Of a DNA stretch of 64,000 bases, positions 23,079-34,385 are shown one piece after another. Each line of letters begins with the position of its first letter. The first letter of the stretch is position 1. The position numbers and the translations under genes are program-made. Origin of the DNA: Erodium maritimum (taxonomy: Eukaryota > Streptophyta > Magnoliopsida > Geraniales > Geraniaceae); the NCBI GenBank assembly GCA_963921825.1, contig OY997588.1, forward strand, positions 60,768,803-60,832,802, in the 5' to 3' direction. The notes under the pieces were generated by a model, which saw only the letters and a program-made list of their open reading frames with translations, was not told the DNA's origin and searched no databases.

Positions 23079-24670
23079 TCTTTTTTTTATCAGCGAAAGC
23101 AAATTGAAATTATCTTTTGAGAAAAAAGATACAAGACAAGAGTTCACAATCTAGCTACAGATTGAGAAACTTGCCAAAAAGAGAAAACAGATAAGCAAGA
23201 CGTCTAAAACAAACTACCCATCCCCCAAACCAACAGTGAAATGTATGCAACTATGTGAATGCTTGTACAACCTTGTCCCAAACCAAACGATGTAATGAAC
23301 CTTGAGGAAAAACCCTTGTGCAGCCTTATGTGTATGCAACTATGTGATTGCTTGTACAACCTTGTGGATGTGATGAAGGAGGATGAGAGAGTGCCAAGTA
23401 GTCTAAGAAAAAACTGGTCTGTAACACCAGATTTATCTATAAGCACTTGAAAAAGCAGCAAACACCTACCACCCAAGGGCTTTCATCCCGAATCTATGAA
23501 GGATTTAAAAAATCTCTCATCTCAACAAGTCCCCTGAACCCAAACCTGGACAGAGAACTTGTGAATGCCGGTGGCCATCACCACGATCAGTAGAGACAAC
23601 TCCGGCGATAATCCACCAGAGCCCGCAAGACAAACCTACTAAACCAACTGATTTCCTAGGGCTAAGAAGCCTCATGCCCTCGCCGGCGGCCAACCCCAAA
23701 CCGACGATTCCGCGCCACGAATGTGGATGGGGGCACAAGGAAATGAATCGAGAAAGTAGAGCAGCATGGAGAGAGATGAAAACCAGTCATAAATAGGGAA
23801 CAACTACCTCAAGAGTCGCAGACGAGGAAACCAATCTGCAGACGAAGCCACGAAGAAGAGCAGTTGACCCACCAACAACAACCACGAACCAAAGCCATTA
23901 CGATCCTCGAGGAGGAAGCGTGTCCCACGCCAGAGCCAGCGAGCATCGCTGGGAAGAAGAGAGCCAGACTCAAACTCCATGACATCGAAGGAGCCACCCC
24001 AAACGCAACTAAAACCAGCACAAAAGAAAGGAGGCAGAAACAAGCAACGATCCGAACAAACCACGATCCAAACCCGCAACAATCGGGCGAACCAGCTCAA
24101 GCCCAGGCCGAGGCTGAACGCAGAACCAGAAGGGCATAGGCCCAGGCCTAGACTGAACCCAGAACCAGACAGGCCGAAGCCCCAAGCCCAACCGAACCCG
24201 ACCTGGGCAGAGCACGTCGAACCATTCGGTAGAAGCCGGGGACCAAACCAGGAACGCCGGCGAAAACAGCTTCCGACGAGGCAGCAACAAAAAACCGACG
24301 AACCCAAAACCGGGAGTAGATGAAACCAGATCTGGGCATGCCAGATCTGCGAGCGTGCACACCAACACTTCGACGAGCATGACCAGGCGCAGAAACGAAA
24401 CGCCGCTGGAGAGAGCACAAGGCGCAGCCAGCAACAAAGCCGTCGGATGGAGCACGAGGCGTGATCAGATTTGCAGGGAGGGAAGGCGTGGACGCTGCAA
24501 CGGAACGGGGGAGGGGAAAGGGGGTCGGGAACACCTAAAGGAGAGAAGAAAGGAAAGGTCCCCACCTACAACATCAGAAGCCGGAGCCGATGACATCACC
24601 GACGGGAAGAGGGGTTACAGAGAAGGCGGCTAGGGTTGGGTTTCGGGGACGCTAGAGAGAGAAAATTTAT
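23079..24670 (-). mobile_element. L1-derived element, 5' region and 3' tail only, minus strand
   Basis: At the left, a T8 run (23084-23091) followed by 'atcagcgaaagcaaatt' is a minus-strand poly(A) tail after a 'gctttcgctgat' end, a common plant L1 or SINE 3' end. At the right, the 5' leader starts near 24660 with 'ctctctctagcg' and 'aaccctagccg'. A GC-rich frame of 253 codons (24565-23804) is rich in Trp, Phe, Ser and Leu with no recognised domain. No reverse transcriptase was found. A two-copy 38-bp repeat is at 23239-23277 and 23331-23369. Target duplications were not found. Confidence 0.4.
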
Positions 24671-24704
24671 CATTCCACGCCATTTGAAGTCAACATGAAT
24701 TTGT

Positions 24705-25231
24705 CAATTAGACTCTTGATTAATAAGTACTAAGTAAGCAAGACAAGGATTAAGGTGTTGGTGATTCACCACCTAACCTCATCTTGTCTATCCATACTTT
24801 GTCCTATTTACACCTTACTTGTCACCATGCTTGTCTCATGCCTTTAGTTGGACAAGTTTATGGGGTTTATTATGTTTATGTCATCCTTTTTCAACAATAA
24901 CAAACACAAGACACAAATAGGATGCAACATTTTTTCTCCCTTCTCCCTACAATTTCGGCCAAGGAGTGTTCTTTCTCCATATTTGGTGTTCTTGAGTCCT
25001 CTTTAGAAGAACTACGTCGCTTTGATTCCCAAGTGGATACGTAGGCGTCTTGGAGACTCAAGCCAAATCATTCTTTACCCGGTGTTCTTGTTATGGTATG
25101 AAAATGCTGATTTTTTCTTGTGATTCTAATCTATGGCAGTTGATTCATGGTTTTAATGGTCTCTTGGTTTTATTTTTCATTCCGCTGCGAGTTGGTTCAT
25201 CTCCTATACTACCTCGAGAACCAATAAATTG
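24705..25231 (+). mobile_element. 3' fragment of a family-A LTR
   Basis: It matches family-A LTR sequence from 'gactcttgattaat' to 'cctcgagaaccaat' (equivalent to about 14890-15404). It lacks the terminal ACA. It overlaps in content with 22866-23078, so it is not the continuation of that copy. Confidence 0.8.
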
Positions 25232-25619
25232 TTGGCGTAAGAACGAGGTCAATCGGAGCAAAGACTGGGTGCGAATGAACGATAAAAATTTCAAATCAAA
25301 AATGGGTAAAGTCTTATCTGAAAGTCATCCAGTGCATCTCAGCTCAACCATTACCGTGCGCCCGCACGCCTTGTTGTTATCAGATCCCTTGACCGCGCGT
25401 CTAACCATCTCGAGTCGTAGGATATGAATGTTTTGACTTTAGTTGTGCGCCGTAGATCCTTTGACCGCCTGATCGTGCAGTTCGAAGATCCGGGTACACT
25501 CCTTTTCTTTTGATGACGCTCGCACCCTATTATTTGTTTTAGCAGACCCAATTCCAAGTCTATGCAGCATGATTTCGACGCAGATTTTTTTTCCTTTTTA
25601 TTTCTTTTTCTGTGTCTAT
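25232..25619. other. Unassigned spacer
   Basis: No frame or repeat recognised. Two related words, 'gatc.cttgaccgc.cg' at 25384 and 'gatcctttgaccgcctg' at 25456, hint at an old duplication. Confidence 0.4.
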
Positions 25620-25934
25620 TTAGAGCATGTACAGTGGGTCAAACCGGATGATCAAACTGTGTGCTGACTGTGCAAAATTAAGTTTTGCAGTCCTTAAAAT
25701 AAACTATGGTCTACATTGGTACAAACCGGATAAGGAACCGTATTGTGAGTGGATGCTGACTGGATGCTGACTGTATGTTGAATTGATATTTTGTAGATTT
25801 AATTAAATGACTTATTAGAACATTAAACGTTATATTAAATTGAAATTAATTTGAAAAACATAACTTAAAATAAATTTTATTCATCCGTGATAATTAACGT
25901 CAAGTACACAATTGTTGCATATAAAAAAATATCT

Positions 25935-27284
25935 TCAATCATCGTTGGGATTGAAATGTGCTCCAAATCGATCCCATATGTGCTCAATAAGGTCATTTTG
26001 TAGTTGTCGGTGGGTGGAATCATTTGTGACACTGAGTCGAGGGTCCAAGCGTGCTTGGTATGCCAAGGGACCTCCTCGGTGCCATGGCTCTAGTGGTGTC
26101 CATTGTGGCATTTCTAGAGGGGGGTCGAATTACAATTCGTCATCTCCATATTCGTACTGATCGCGTTCATCCTCTACAATCATGTTGTGTAGAATGATAC
26201 ACGTGTGCATGATATCAGCCACAACGAACTTGCTCCAAAGACGAGAGGAACGGGAAATGATGTGCCACTGTGCTTGAAGAACTCCAAATTCACGTTCAAT
26301 ATCTTTCCGAGCACCTTCTTGGACCTTAGCAAACAATTTCTACTTGGTAGTATAGGGATGACGAATAGTCTTCACGAACCGACTCCATGATGAGTAAATG
26401 TCGTCCACCAAATAATAGGGTCGGTCATACCGATGGTCATTGATCTCGTACTCCACAAAAAGCTCACGTCCAAAGAAAGCATCGTGGATCAAATGGCTGT
26501 TGTTGAGAACGTTGATGTCGTTGTTCGACCCAGCCATCCCGAAAAAATCATGCCAAATCCATAAATCACGGGACGCTACAGCTTCAAGCATAATGGTACT
26601 TACCCCGTGGTGACTTCCCCGTCCATTGGCACCTTGTGATGCGGTTGGGAAATTTTTTCACTCCCAATGCATGCAGTCAAAACTCTTATTTATGACGGGG
26701 AACCCTCGGTTGTACCCCTTTCCCTCTATGAGTAATCTGGTCAAGTCCTCCGGTGTGGGTAAACGCTCGTACTCAGACCCAAAAACCTCAATGATGGCCT
26801 TGCAAAGTCTATGTAAACATTCCAGTATTATACTTACCCAAATGCCTAAGGTTTCGTGCAACGAATCGGCCGAGTACCCATACACAAACATCTGTATCGC
26901 GACGGTACATTTCTGGTGCGTTGATAACCCCATGCGTCCTACAGCGTCCAGCTTCCGAACTAAGTAAGCATCATGCTTCGGTACCTTGTCCATCACCCGC
27001 TCAAACAGTGGTTGACACATACGAAACCGTTTCCTAAACATAGCGGGCCCATACAAGGGCTGGTCGAAAAAATAATCATTCATTAGTTGGTCGTGGGCTT
27101 CGAGACGACCTCTAGGAATATACTGTTAGGCAGGTTCCCCACGTTCGATCCTCTCTCTCACAGTGTTGATCATTGGCATCATTTTCTGTATGCTTCTCTC
27201 AACCCTTCGCCGGAGTTTTTCTTCAACAAGAAGCATTTGCGCTAACAACTCCTCATATGATAATAGACTATCATCGCCAGACAT
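25935..27284 (-). pseudogene. PIF/Harbinger (HARBI1-like) transposase, decayed
   Basis: The frame starts at the ATG at 27284 (MSGDDSLLSYEELL) and can be followed for about 450 codons, the usual length of plant Harbinger transposases. Landmarks are the helix-turn-helix region FRKRFRMCQPLFERV, then CTVAIQMFVYGYSADSLHE. The DDE region follows with SFDCMHWE as the first acidic site, then GMAGSNNDINVLNNS with the second Asp. RPYYLVDDIYSSW and the ARKDIEREFGVLQAQW region carrying the Glu complete it. Stops interrupt it at about 27125, 26656 and 26337; each can be explained by a single base change. It is inactive but otherwise nearly full length. Confidence 0.85.
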
Positions 27285-27492
27285 TTTGTAGCGATTTTGA
27301 GGGGAGAAATTTGATCACGGGTTTAGAGAGGTTGTAGAAGTGTTGGTGTGAAATGAGAATTGGGTTGGGGGTATTTATAGGGTCTGAATTAAGGGTTTTA
27401 GGAATAAAAAAAATGTTACCATTGATTTCTAACCGTTGCCAACAGTTTGAATTTTTTTCTATATATGGCCACGTGTCGCGCGTTGATAGGCG

Positions 27493-29156
27493 TGTTGGGT
27501 CTCGAGGTAGGGTTGGAGATGAACCAACTCGCAGCGGAAAATCAATGAAAACCAAGAGACGATTAAACCATGAAACAACTAACAAAGAATGGATTCACAA
27601 GAGAAAAATTCAGCATTATTTCTTACCAAAAAAAAACACCAGGTAACGAATGATTGGCTTGAATCTCCAAGACGCCTACGTATCCACATGGGAATCAAAG
27701 CCACGTAGTTCTTCTCTTTGAGGACTCTAGAACACAAAAATTGAGGTGGGATCTTGCCTTGGCCGAAATTGCCATGGAGAGGAGGGAGAAGTTGTGTTTC
27801 CTATTCTTGTCTTGTGTTTGTTATGTTGAAAAAGATGACTTAAACATAACAAAACTCATACTTGTCCAACTAAAGGCATGAGACAAGTATGGTGTCAATT
27901 AAGGTGTAAATAGGACAAAATATGGCTTGACAAGATGGGGTTAGGTAGTGAATCACCAACACCTTAATCCTTGTCTTGCTTACTTAGTACTAATTAATCA
28001 AGATTTGATTAATTAGTTACATGGTCCTTGGTTGCATGGGTCTCTTAGAACATGGCCTGTGGCCATTCCCAACGAGGTCCCGTGATGCGCTCATCGCCTC
28101 CAAGCCTTCCTTACCGGAAGTGTCCAAAATTATCCGACGTGATCAACCCCAAGACTCCAAGCCTTGTCTCGATCCGTAATGTCCTATTCACTTACGGGCA
28201 CATGACCCAAAACCCAGTTTTGGTCATGTCCCGAGACAACTCCCTTTTGACCATTCTCCATAAATGTGTCAATGAGTTTCATCCTCTGATGTGACCCTTA
28301 GGTTTATGCATGCCAATAAATCAACGTAAAATCCCATTTTACTTGATCCTATTTAAGTGGCAACTAACGAGACTTTAGTGTTGCCTGGCACTGAATAACG
28401 AATCGACCTTGTCGGTTCTGACCTTTCCGTCGTCCCTGTCATTATCCTTTTATCTCTGATATCCCGATTGAGATAAGGCATAGAGCCGTCATCCTTATTA
28501 TTCTCTATCACTGTTCCTTGATATGTGAGATGACTGAATATATGATACCCAGTATCATGTGCATGGCTATGCTATTCTTTCAATCACTCTCGATCAAGGG
28601 GCCGAGAACCGATATCTTTCCCATACCGTAGTATGAGGGATAATTCCCTTAGCCGGTCTTTAGTGTCACTCATGCAGTCCGTCCCCAAACCAATCCTGGC
28701 CGTTATGGAAGCCCTGTTACGGACAACGTTAGTGTCAGTTGTTTACTGCATAGCGATCATAAAGACTCCTCGGTCTAAGGACACATGACAAGTTACGACA
28801 ATGAATATGTTCATGACTTGATCTATGGCACATATTCATGTTGGGTCGTCCAATATCATGTCCCACATGATATCTATAATCAGACTCTGGAATCCCATTC
28901 CAATGACTAACAGAACGTAAGCCATACACATCCATCTTTCATACTAGTCGCTTCTAGTGAAGCTTTGTTGACTAGGGACCCATCGAGTGTGATCTATCTC
29001 GATCAATGGTTCTATTCGCATGGTGGGCAAAAATCAGAGTACACATCCATATATTACTCCAACACATAAGTAATATAAAGCCTCTTTAATTTTATTGCTA
29101 ACGATGATATATACATTTGGACATTTAGGATTGAATTACGGGCACTAAGACTAACA
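27493..29156 (-). mobile_element. Family-A copia solo LTR (1664 bp)
   Basis: On the plus strand it reads TGTTGGGTCTCGAGG to CTTAGTCTTAGT in complement, ending CTAACA at 29156. It is flanked by aggcg (27488-27492) and aggca (29157-29161), a near-perfect 5-bp target duplication. No internal sequence is present, so it arose by LTR-LTR recombination after insertion into the Harbinger element. Confidence 0.9.
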
Positions 29157-29553
29157 AGGCAGAGGTGGCGAACCAAATCGAACGGCCTGCGTTCCATGTT
29201 TCCGAGCCGCGAGTTGCGTTCCGCAAACTGAACCGTAACTTTTCGGTTCGTGGGCCGCAAAAAACGTGCGCCACAGTGGTACGCCTCGCGACCCGCGAAC
29301 GGAAAAATTGCGATTTGGTTCGCGGTTCGATATTTGGTACGCTCCACTGTTCTTGCTCTTATAGAGGGAGGAGATTTTTCATCGATCAAAATTTTCATTA
29401 CAAATATTAATTTCAAGATTTTTATATTTTTGTTCTTCTTCTCTCTCTTGTTCTTTATTTTTTCTTAGCTTGTTCTTCAAGGTTTGAGCTTTCTCTACCA
29501 TCTAGGGCCATAACTAAGACGATCCAAGGAGGTTTCAAGCATACATGAGCCTC

Positions 29554-29614
29554 CCACCATCTCCAACTTCTCCATTTTCATGTGTTGAAGCTTTGGAGAG
29601 TTGGAGATGGTGGG
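29554..29614 (+). repeat. 20-bp stem hairpin with a 20-nt loop
   Basis: 'cccaccatctccaact(t)ctcc' at 29554-29574 pairs with 29595-29614, with one bulged base. It is short and near-perfect, inside non-coding sequence. Confidence 0.8.
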
Positions 29615-29726
29615 TTTGCAAGCTAGAGAAGTTTTCGATTATGTTTCTCAACCCAATCCCAGTTTTAATCTCTATTCTTCTTTATTTTGTTGTAATACTC
29701 GTTTTTTTTGTATGCTTGAGTAGGAT

Positions 29727-29752
29727 TTGAAATCCATGATCATGGATTTCAA
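29727..29752. repeat. Perfect 26-bp palindrome
   Basis: The half site 'ttgaaatccatga' at 29727-29739 is followed directly by its exact complement with no spacer. Confidence 0.95.
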
Positions 29753-30429
29753 TCTTTGGTCATGGGTGTTGTGTAAATGTTGATTTCCTTTAAATTGATG
29801 CATGAGTTTGTGGTTAATTTAAGTTTGGTGATGTTTTTGGCATGATTTGGGGTTTTTGAGCTTCATTAGCATCCAATTGCTTGTATGGGTATTCATCTAT
29901 ATTTAAGCTACTCGATGTTTATGCATGATTTTTGTGTTTTGTGTTCGATATGTCATGTTTTTGAACCCAATTTCATGTGCTAGCTATTTCGTCTCTCGGG
30001 TACACTCAAGTTCCAAGCTAGAGTTCGTAAAAAGGAAAACTTTAGCCATTTAGTGAACTTATCTAGGATTTCCGACATGTTTATGTCTTGATTCCCTATT
30101 GACGAGATAGAAATATGCTAGGTTGTGTTTTCTTGATTCTCTTGTGTGTTTCAAGTCGCTCGAACGATTTGGGAATTTTCCCTAATTGTTGTGTGCGCTA
30201 TGTAGATCGATGTTTGGAGCGATCCATGATTCGATCTAGTGTGAGACGAGATTTCACGTTTATAGAATTTTCTTATGCTTGTGTATTACCAGAATATCAT
30301 TGATTTGATGTTTTATGTATTTAGACTTGATTACCGAAACCAACTTGATCGGTGGTGTTTAGTTTGTGAGAAGTGAACTAGGCGTAGCTAAGTAGATTAT
30401 TTTATTGATTTAGAGTTTACTTACACTTG

Positions 30430-33400
30430 TGTAATAACCACTCCCGGTCAACGCTAGTCAAATCTGCGAAAAACAGGAAAATTTAAAAAAATTCAACAGA
30501 CACTTGATTGAACCTAAATTTGACCCCGAGGGTCATATCGGACTTAAGTTGACTCCGATATTGACCAAAGTGAGTTCCGGGGGACTCAGGGCAACTTTCT
30601 GATCAATTTGGGAAATGTTGACTTTTCGCTGGAAAAGTCAACCGAGCGACGTTTTGGTCCATTCGAGGACCGTTTGGGATCCAAAAAGCTTAGCCGTCGT
30701 CACAACGGTCTTAGTTGAGCCGTTTCCTTGTAGCCCGTGAAGTTTCGTAATTTCTTGGAAAAAGTGCCCGTTCGATGCCCGAAACGTCCGAATTTCGTGA
30801 ATCTGATTGAAAAATATCTAGAAGATATTTTCCAAAAAGGGATGGGACCCACTTGCCACATGTCACCAATTTGGTGGTGTTAGGTTTGTTGGACAAAACA
30901 AGACATGACTACTTGAGGGTTAGTTTGCATTTTAAGTATTATTTTATTACTTTTTGAAACAAAACAAAAGGGAAGCAATAAGGGGTGTTCGGCCATTTCA
31001 ATCAAAAAAGACAAAAAAAGGGTGTTTTTAGAGAGAAAAAAGAAGAGAGAAGGAAAAGAGAAAAAGAGAAGAGGTTGGGGAAGTTGTGACGTTTCTCGTT
31101 CATCTAGCCGTTGGATCGTCTCAAAGATAGAAGAATCGAGTTCACACCGTCATTCTCTACGGTGAGCATCTAACCGATTTTTGTTTTAGTACGTTTGAAA
31201 TTTAGGGTTTGAGTTTAAACGGTTTGATTAAGGTTGGGTTTTGTTTAAGATTGGTTTAAAGATGAATGGTTGAGGTTTGAGGTTCGTTAGGAACGTTTTG
31301 GGGCGAAAAGGAAATTTTCCTATTGTGGCCGTGTGGGGCCCACATGCTCGGGTATCGGGTTTTCGTGCTCGGGTGGTTTAGAATGTTCCCCAAGTAATTA
31401 ATCTACAACCGGATCGAAATTTGGAATTAAATTGTGAAAGTTGTAATTGATGGGTTTAGAAACTTTAAACGCTAATTAAATGACTCGGAAGTCGGAATTC
31501 AATTCCGTCGAGTTCCTAGGAACCCTTGTATTATTCTAAGACCGTAGAAACGAAAACGGGAATTTTCGGAGCCCCGGAAGGGCGTTTCCAAAACCCGGGC
31601 AGATTCGCCATGTCAGGCGAATCGGGCCTTTCCGGGTCCAATATCGACAGTGTCGAGTAATTGGGAAGTTTGGGAGTGATCGACATTGTCGGGGTTACAT
31701 TCGGGCGTCGAGTTTATTGAATTTCAGTTTTTTCCTGCGAGTTTAAAAGTGCCTTAAAATTGTGTTCTTTTAGATCGTGCTGCAGACCGAGGGAAAGGAA
31801 AGCTAGGCGAGTGACCGAGATCACGCCGGGGCTTGTTGGTTAGCTTTTGGAGAACACGCACGAGGTAGGGAAAAGTAGCCGGATCTCGGCCCTGACTAGG
31901 GAAAGTTAACAGTAGAAATGCATGTGACACTGGGGTGTCGTGGGTTGAGTAGGTTATCGAATATTAGAATTGCATGATACGGGAACGTAGCGAATACTGG
32001 AAATGCATGTGACACTTAGTAGTGTCGTAGAAGCAGAGAACTTAGCGTTACTAGAATTACTGGAGGCATATGACCATGCCCGGAGGTTGTTTGTGAACTT
32101 GTCGATATTAGGAGTACTGGAGGCATATGACCATGCCCGGAGGTTGATTGTGAACTGTTGATATTAAGACTGTTAGAGGCTGTGGGTAAGCCGGAGGTTT
32201 GTTTGTTTATTTGGTGTCTTGGGTGGCCATGAGAGCCCGTGTTATTATTTGTGTTTGGGTGGCCATGAGAGCCCGTGTACTAAGGTTGGTGTCTTTGGCT
32301 GGCCTGACCGAGTTAGAGTCTCGGGGGGGGGGGGGGGGGGGGAGGGGGGTTGCAAGCATTCTTTGACTATCTTATGAGTTAGAGTCTCGGTAAGTTGCGA
32401 GCGTGTGTTATTGTTGAGTTTGGGTGGCCATGAGTGCCCGTGGGGTCGTTGAGCCCGTGAGTTACTGTTGTTGAGTTTGGGTGGCCATGAGTGCCCGTGG
32501 GGTCGTTGGACCCGTGTCTTTACCTTTGGTGTCTTGGGAGGCCGTGAGTGCCTGTGGGGCTGTTGAGTCCGTGTTCTACTGTTGGTGTGTCGTGGGAGGC
32601 CGTGAGTGCCTGTGGGGCTGTTGAGTCCGTGTTTTACTGTTGGTGTCTTGAGTGGCCATGAGTGCCTGTGGAGTGTTGAACCTGTGTTGTTGTTGTTTGT
32701 TGAACTTGCTTGTGATTGTGATTGTGGTTACCTGAGTGAAAGAGGTTAGTGAGACAGGTCGACCGCCTGGCCTGAGTGGTTCGGCAAAGCGCGTGAGTGA
32801 GGCAGGTCGACCGCCTGGCCTGAGTGGTTCGGCAAAGCGCGTGAGTGAGACAGGTCGACCGCCTGGCCTGAGTGGTTCGGCAAAGCGCGTGAGTGAGAGA
32901 GGTTACTGATACAGGTCGACCGCCTGTCCTGAGTGGTTCGGCAAAGCGCGTGATTGAGGGAGGTTACTGAGCAGCTGGTATGCGATCCTTTGTGATCTTG
33001 TTTGGTGTGCGATCCTTTGTGATCTTGGGTGTTGTGTGGTGGTCTTGAGTCCTTGGAAGAGGTCGTGAGCGTCCTGTCAGGTCTAATTCTACGTGTCAGA
33101 GTGTTGAGTCTGTTGAGGAAGTAACGGGTTGTGTGTCAGTTAAGTTACTTGAGTTTGGGGATAGTGATCCCCAGTGTTGAGTTGGTTGTTGGTGTTGCCG
33201 GCATTGTCTGCTAATTATGTCGTAGTCAGTATGTTATCCGTGGTGGTGAGCGAACGCTCACCCCTAGCTGCTTTTCCTACAGGTACTTGTCGCAGGTCGG
33301 ACTAGGTGAGCTTCCGAAGCTTGAAGAGCTAGGGGCGGGAGTCCGGGTTACTTTTTTTTAGTCTAGCGACGGATACCTCGCTTTTTGTCCGCTTGTGGGA

Positions 33401-33540
33401 CGTTTTATTTTGAGTTGTAATTATCTTTTTGTTGAACCAAACTGGTATTGTAAAGTGTTTTATTGGAAAGGGTTTCGAAGTGTTTTCTTATTTTAAACGT
33501 TCGCGTCCCGAGTTCGGTTTACTGAAATTGGGGCGTGACA
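30430..33540 (+). mobile_element. Family-D solo LTR (3111 bp)
   Basis: The LTR runs from TGTAATAACC to GGGGCGTGACA and is flanked by cttg on both sides (acttg if the terminal A is shared). Gypsy-like sequence continues across it, so it is solo. It carries the same minisatellite arrays as 17177-19985 and a 20-base G run. It is about 300 bp longer than the other copy, mainly through array expansion. Confidence 0.85.
32180..32960 (+). repeat. Minisatellite arrays in the family-D solo LTR
   Basis: The first part (32180-32690) has units with 'gggtggccatgagtgcccgtg' words. The second (32750-32960) has four 48-bp units with 'caggtcgaccgcctggcctg' and 'ggttcggcaaagcgcgtga'. Confidence 0.9.
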
Positions 33541-34385
33541 CTTGTGCATTACCAGAGCTTCGTGATTCGTTGATCTATTTAGTTCTCCTTGATGATCAAT
33601 TTATTAGGTCGTTAGGTTGATTGAGCTATGCGTAGCTAAGTAGATTCGACAATTCATTTAGAGTCCTATCATGCTTGTGTAGTACCAGAGTATCGTTATT
33701 CGATACTCTATATAGTTCTACTTGATTTTCGGTGTTCATCTTTATTAGTGGCATTCGAGAATTAGGAAGTGAAATAGGCGTAACTGAGTCGATTCGCCGA
33801 TTGGTGTAGCTATCTCTACTTGTGGTTGTTGGTAGCGAGAGTGACATACATCCGTTGTAGTTATCTCTCGTTCAAGGATTGATCGGGCTTTGCGCAAGAT
33901 CATAGAACTACACCGTATTTTATGGCTTTTCGATGATTGGTGATTCGCATGTCGGTCCGGGCAATGGTCTTGTGCCCTCTCCCCGTGACTAGTATGTGGT
34001 TGATTTCATGATACTGCATACATAGGAACTTAAGTGTTCTAAGACCATAAGGAAAGCATTACTTGATTACACCATCGTTAACCAAACCATGCGTTAATTG
34101 GAAGTCATATTTACTTGTACACGTTACCGACTCCTTGTGTGAATCAAAAGCCGTGTCTTAGGTAGTAGCGCGTACATAATTCTCTTCTTGCTAATCTTAA
34201 ACAACCGTTTAATTTTCTGCTCTTTATTTTCCTTTTCGGGGATGTGAAGTGACAGCCCACGTCCCTAGGTTTTAGCAAATACTAGTGACACCTCTACTCC
34301 TTGTGGGTTCGACTGGTACTTAACCGTTTTATCTATTGATTGATGATTGTGTATTGATGCACGTAAAAAGAAGTTTTGACGCTTA
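33541..34385 (+). mobile_element. Possible Tat/Athila-type gypsy LTR or leader, right part
   Basis: It continues 29362-30429. Near the end, 'ctactccttgtgggttcgactgg' (34291-34313) and 'gcacgtaaaaagaagttttgacgc' (34360-34383) resemble LTR-end and primer-site surroundings of Tat/Athila elements, but the site itself is not clear. Confidence 0.35.

Larger units (their letters stand above)
25620..29361 (-). mobile_element. PIF/Harbinger element split by a solo LTR
   Basis: The left end is TTA then GAGCATGTACAGTGG (25623-25637). The right end is CCACTGTTCTTGCTC (29344-29358) then TTA, an inverted match at 13 of 15 positions with a TTA target duplication. Between them lie a decayed transposase on the minus strand and a family-A solo LTR (27493-29156). 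Without that LTR the element would be about 2.07 kb. The right terminus is the less certain end; a small hAT-like MITE at 29160-29356 is an alternative reading of that flank. Confidence 0.65.
29362..30429 (+). mobile_element. Possible Tat/Athila-type gypsy LTR or leader, left part
   Basis: This AT-rich, non-coding stretch continues at 33541-34385 across the solo LTR. Together they contain three copies of a 120-150-bp unit. They end in a 'ctccttgtgggttcgac' word seen near LTR ends of non-chromovirus gypsy elements. The assignment rests on style and that word only. It also holds a hairpin and a perfect palindrome listed separately. Confidence 0.35.
30275..33830 (+). repeat. Three-copy 120-150-bp tandem repeat interrupted by the solo LTR
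   Basis: Units begin 'cttgtgtattaccagaatat' (30279), 'cttgtgcattaccagag' (33541) and 'cttgtgtagtaccagagtat' (33674). Each contains 'aggcgta(g/a)ct(a/g)agt'. The LTR entered at the 'cttg' that opens the second unit. Confidence 0.7.

Noticed and set aside
23259-23450. Captured host exon (63-codon frame with VMKEDERVPSSLRKNW)
   Set aside because: The text looks protein-like, but it contains an internal duplication, has no recognised family and no splice context that I can support.
23804-24565. 253-codon open frame on the minus strand as a membrane protein gene
   Set aside because: It is rich in Trp, Phe and Leu, but it lies in the GC-rich leader of an L1-like piece with a poly(A)-type end. No domain is visible, and similar chance frames occur in the other L1-derived pieces.
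28052-28294. 80-94-codon frame recurring at 14602, 28052, 57017 and 61039 as a gene family
   Set aside because: Same reason: it is LTR sequence read on the opposite strand to the element.
29160-29356. Separate hAT-type MITE with 'cagaggtggcg' ends
   Set aside because: The two ends align only loosely and no 8-bp target duplication was found. The Harbinger right terminus with TTA explains the right edge better, so I kept this only as an alternative.
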